A DNA stretch of 6,578 bases from an uncultured Bacilli bacterium (lineage in GTDB: Bacteria > Bacillota_I > Bacilli_A > RF39 > UBA660). Below, piece after piece: positions 5,129 through 6,578 of the stretch; the stretch's first letter is position 1; every line of letters starts with the position of its first letter. The stretch spans positions 1 to 6,578 of the forward strand of contig CALVIJ010000052.1 in assembly GCA_944329505.1 (NCBI GenBank), read 5' to 3'. The notes under the pieces were generated by a model. It worked only from the letters and a program-made list of their open reading frames with translations. It was not told the DNA's origin and made no database searches. Position numbers and translations under genes: made by a program.

Positions 5129-6578
5129 CTATTTATGCTTAAAATGTGAAACTTCAGAATTATTCTTGTTTTTATCATCTATTCTTCCATACAATAATGA
5201 TAAATTATTCACTTGCATATCTCCAGAAATTTTTTCTTCTTTCCACTTAAATTCTGATAAATCAAGCATTTCTTTAATTTTTTTAGAAGCATCAGGTAAA
5301 ATTGGGGCAATCAAATTAGCAATATTAGCCATCATATAAACACATGTATAAGTGGTATTATTAAAAGCCTTTATATCCTCTTTTACTTGATTCCATGGTT
5401 GTTGGCTATCATAATACTTATTACCTAAACTAATATAATCTAATATAGAAATAACAGCCTTTCTAAATTCTCCAGCCTCAATATGACTTCCAACCAATTT
5501 ATAAATTTTAGAAGTAGTATTAGCAATATTAGAATCTATAATTCCTTCTGTAATCTTACCATCAAATTTTTTACAAATAAATGATAAATTTCTATTTACA
5601 AAATTACCTAACATTCCGACCAAAAATTTATTATGGCATTGTACAATTTCCTCATAAGAACAATTAATATCGTCTGCCTCGGGACCATTAAATGCGAAAT
5701 AAAATCTAATCGTATCTTTATCAAAATATTCTAGGAGTTCATTAGCTGTAATCAAATTCCCTTTACTTTTACTCATTTTTTCATTATTTAAATTAACATA
5801 GGCACTAGAAACAATATAATCAGGTAATCTATATCCTTTGTTTAATCCTGTCAAAAGAGCCGGAAAAATTGTAGTATGAAATGGAATATTATCTTTTCCG
5901 TGAACATAATAAGTAATTAAATTTTTATTAGAATCTGATAAGAATTCATCAAAATTAATATTTCTTTCATTCGCAACTTGGGTGCCAGCAGAAAGATATC
6001 CAAGTACAGCTTCTATCCAAACATAAATTCTTTTATCATCATATCCTTTTACAGGTACTTCGATTCCCCAATTCAATTGTCTTGTTGCAGCTCTATCAAT
6101 TAATCCAAGATTAAGAAACTTTTGTGCTTCACCTACAGCATTTTTTCTCCAGTGTTCTTTATTGTTACTAATCAATTCTTGCAACACTGGTGTAAATTTA
6201 GACAATGCAAAATACAAATGATTATTGTTTTTAGTAATACATTTAGTACCACAAGTTTTACAATGTTTATCAAGTACTTCAGAACTATCTAATGAAGCAT
6301 TGCAAACTTCACATTGGTCACCAGTACTTTTACCACCACATATCGGACAAGTTCCGACAATCTCTCTATCCGATAAAAATGTTCCACATGTTTCACAGTA
6401 ATCTTGAGGTACTTCTTTTGCATAAATATAACCATTTTCAATTAATCTTTTAAAATTATCTTGAACATATGATTGATGAAAATCATCCATTGTATTTGAA
6501 TACAAATCATACTCAAACCCTAAATTATCAAAAGTCTTTTTAAATTCTTGATGATAATATGCAGCAATTTCCTGGGGC
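5129..6578 (-). CDS. metG: Methionyl-tRNA synthetase, 5' end beyond the window
   Basis: This class I synthetase charges methionine onto tRNA-Met in the cytoplasm. The frame is open to the right edge, so 482 residues are visible and the N-terminal Rossmann half with its HIGH motif lies outside. The first visible residues (PQEIAAYYHQEF, then LGFEYDLYSNT) match the segment before the zinc insertion. The TTG at 6505 is an internal Leu codon, not the start. The connective domain has four CxxC pairs (CETC, CPIC, CEVC, CKTC; about 6240-6400), the two-knuckle zinc arrangement. DRAATRQLNWGIEVP and YVWIEAVLGY follow, then the KMSKS loop (5765-5779) and the helical anticodon-binding domain with QPWNQVK. 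The protein ends soon after LLYGRIDDK, so it lacks the C-terminal EMAP/tRNA-binding domain present in Bacillus MetRS. The stop is TAG. Confidence 0.95.
   Translation of the reverse strand, partial: PQEIAAYYHQEFKKTFDNLGFEYDLYSNTMDDFHQSYVQDNFKRLIENGYIYAKEVPQDYCETCGTFLSDREIVGTCPICGGKSTGDQCEVCNASLDSSEVLDKHCKTCGTKCITKNNNHLYFALSKFTPVLQELISNNKEHWRKNAVGEAQKFLNLGLIDRAATRQLNWGIEVPVKGYDDKRIYVWIEAVLGYLSAGTQVANERNINFDEFLSDSNKNLITYYVHGKDNIPFHTTIFPALLTGLNKGYRLPDYIVSSAYVNLNNEKMSKSKGNLITANELLEYFDKDTIRFYFAFNGPEADDINCSYEEIVQCHNKFLVGMLGNFVNRNLSFICKKFDGKITEGIIDSNIANTTSKIYKLVGSHIEAGEFRKAVISILDYISLGNKYYDSQQPWNQVKEDIKAFNNTTYTCVYMMANIANLIAPILPDASKKIKEMLDLSEFKWKEEKISGDMQVNNLSLLYGRIDDKNKNNSEVSHFKHK

Noticed and set aside
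5129..6505. Methionyl-tRNA synthetase starting at 6505
   Set aside because: The codon is an internal TTG. Conserved MetRS sequence continues in frame to the right edge of the window.

Overview
The window is strongly AT-rich. It uses ATG and GTG starts with GAGG/AGGAGG ribosome-binding sites, only TAA and TAG stops, and TGG for tryptophan. The genes are mostly short housekeeping and cell-envelope genes with tight spacing. This fits a low-GC Bacillota or a walled gut lineage close to Mycoplasmatota. The species cannot be named from the sequence.

Layout from left to right. A CmpB-family membrane protein (155-787, +) ends in a clear hairpin terminator. A gene-free stretch follows (788-1111). It holds AT-rich palindromes (855-923) and then four hairpins whose G-U pairs form only in minus-strand RNA; the last hairpin is followed by a U-run. 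These hairpins lie directly downstream of a minus-strand tRNA with anticodon GGU (Thr, 1112-1185), which has a near-consensus promoter of its own. No terminator separates the two, so a tRNA plus structured-RNA transcript of about 240 nt is likely. This is the most unusual part of the window.

Next is a phosphoglucomutase/phosphomannomutase gene (1251-2621, -). It has all four signature loops but is cut by one in-frame TAA just after the phosphoserine loop, so it is called a pseudogene, possibly a very recent one. It diverges from a membrane-anchored PdaA-like polysaccharide deacetylase with an Ig-like domain (2733-3788, +). That gene runs convergently into an N-acetylmuramoyl-L-alanine amidase with four LysM domains and no signal peptide (3806-5017, -). 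Upstream of the amidase, after a terminator, is the 3' part of methionyl-tRNA synthetase (5129 to the right edge, -).

The deacetylase and amidase both act on peptidoglycan, and the sugar-phosphate mutase would supply activated sugars for envelope glycans. The centre of the window therefore has a cell-wall theme, flanked by translation genes (tRNA, MetRS). No CRISPR array, insertion sequence or phage structural gene is visible.
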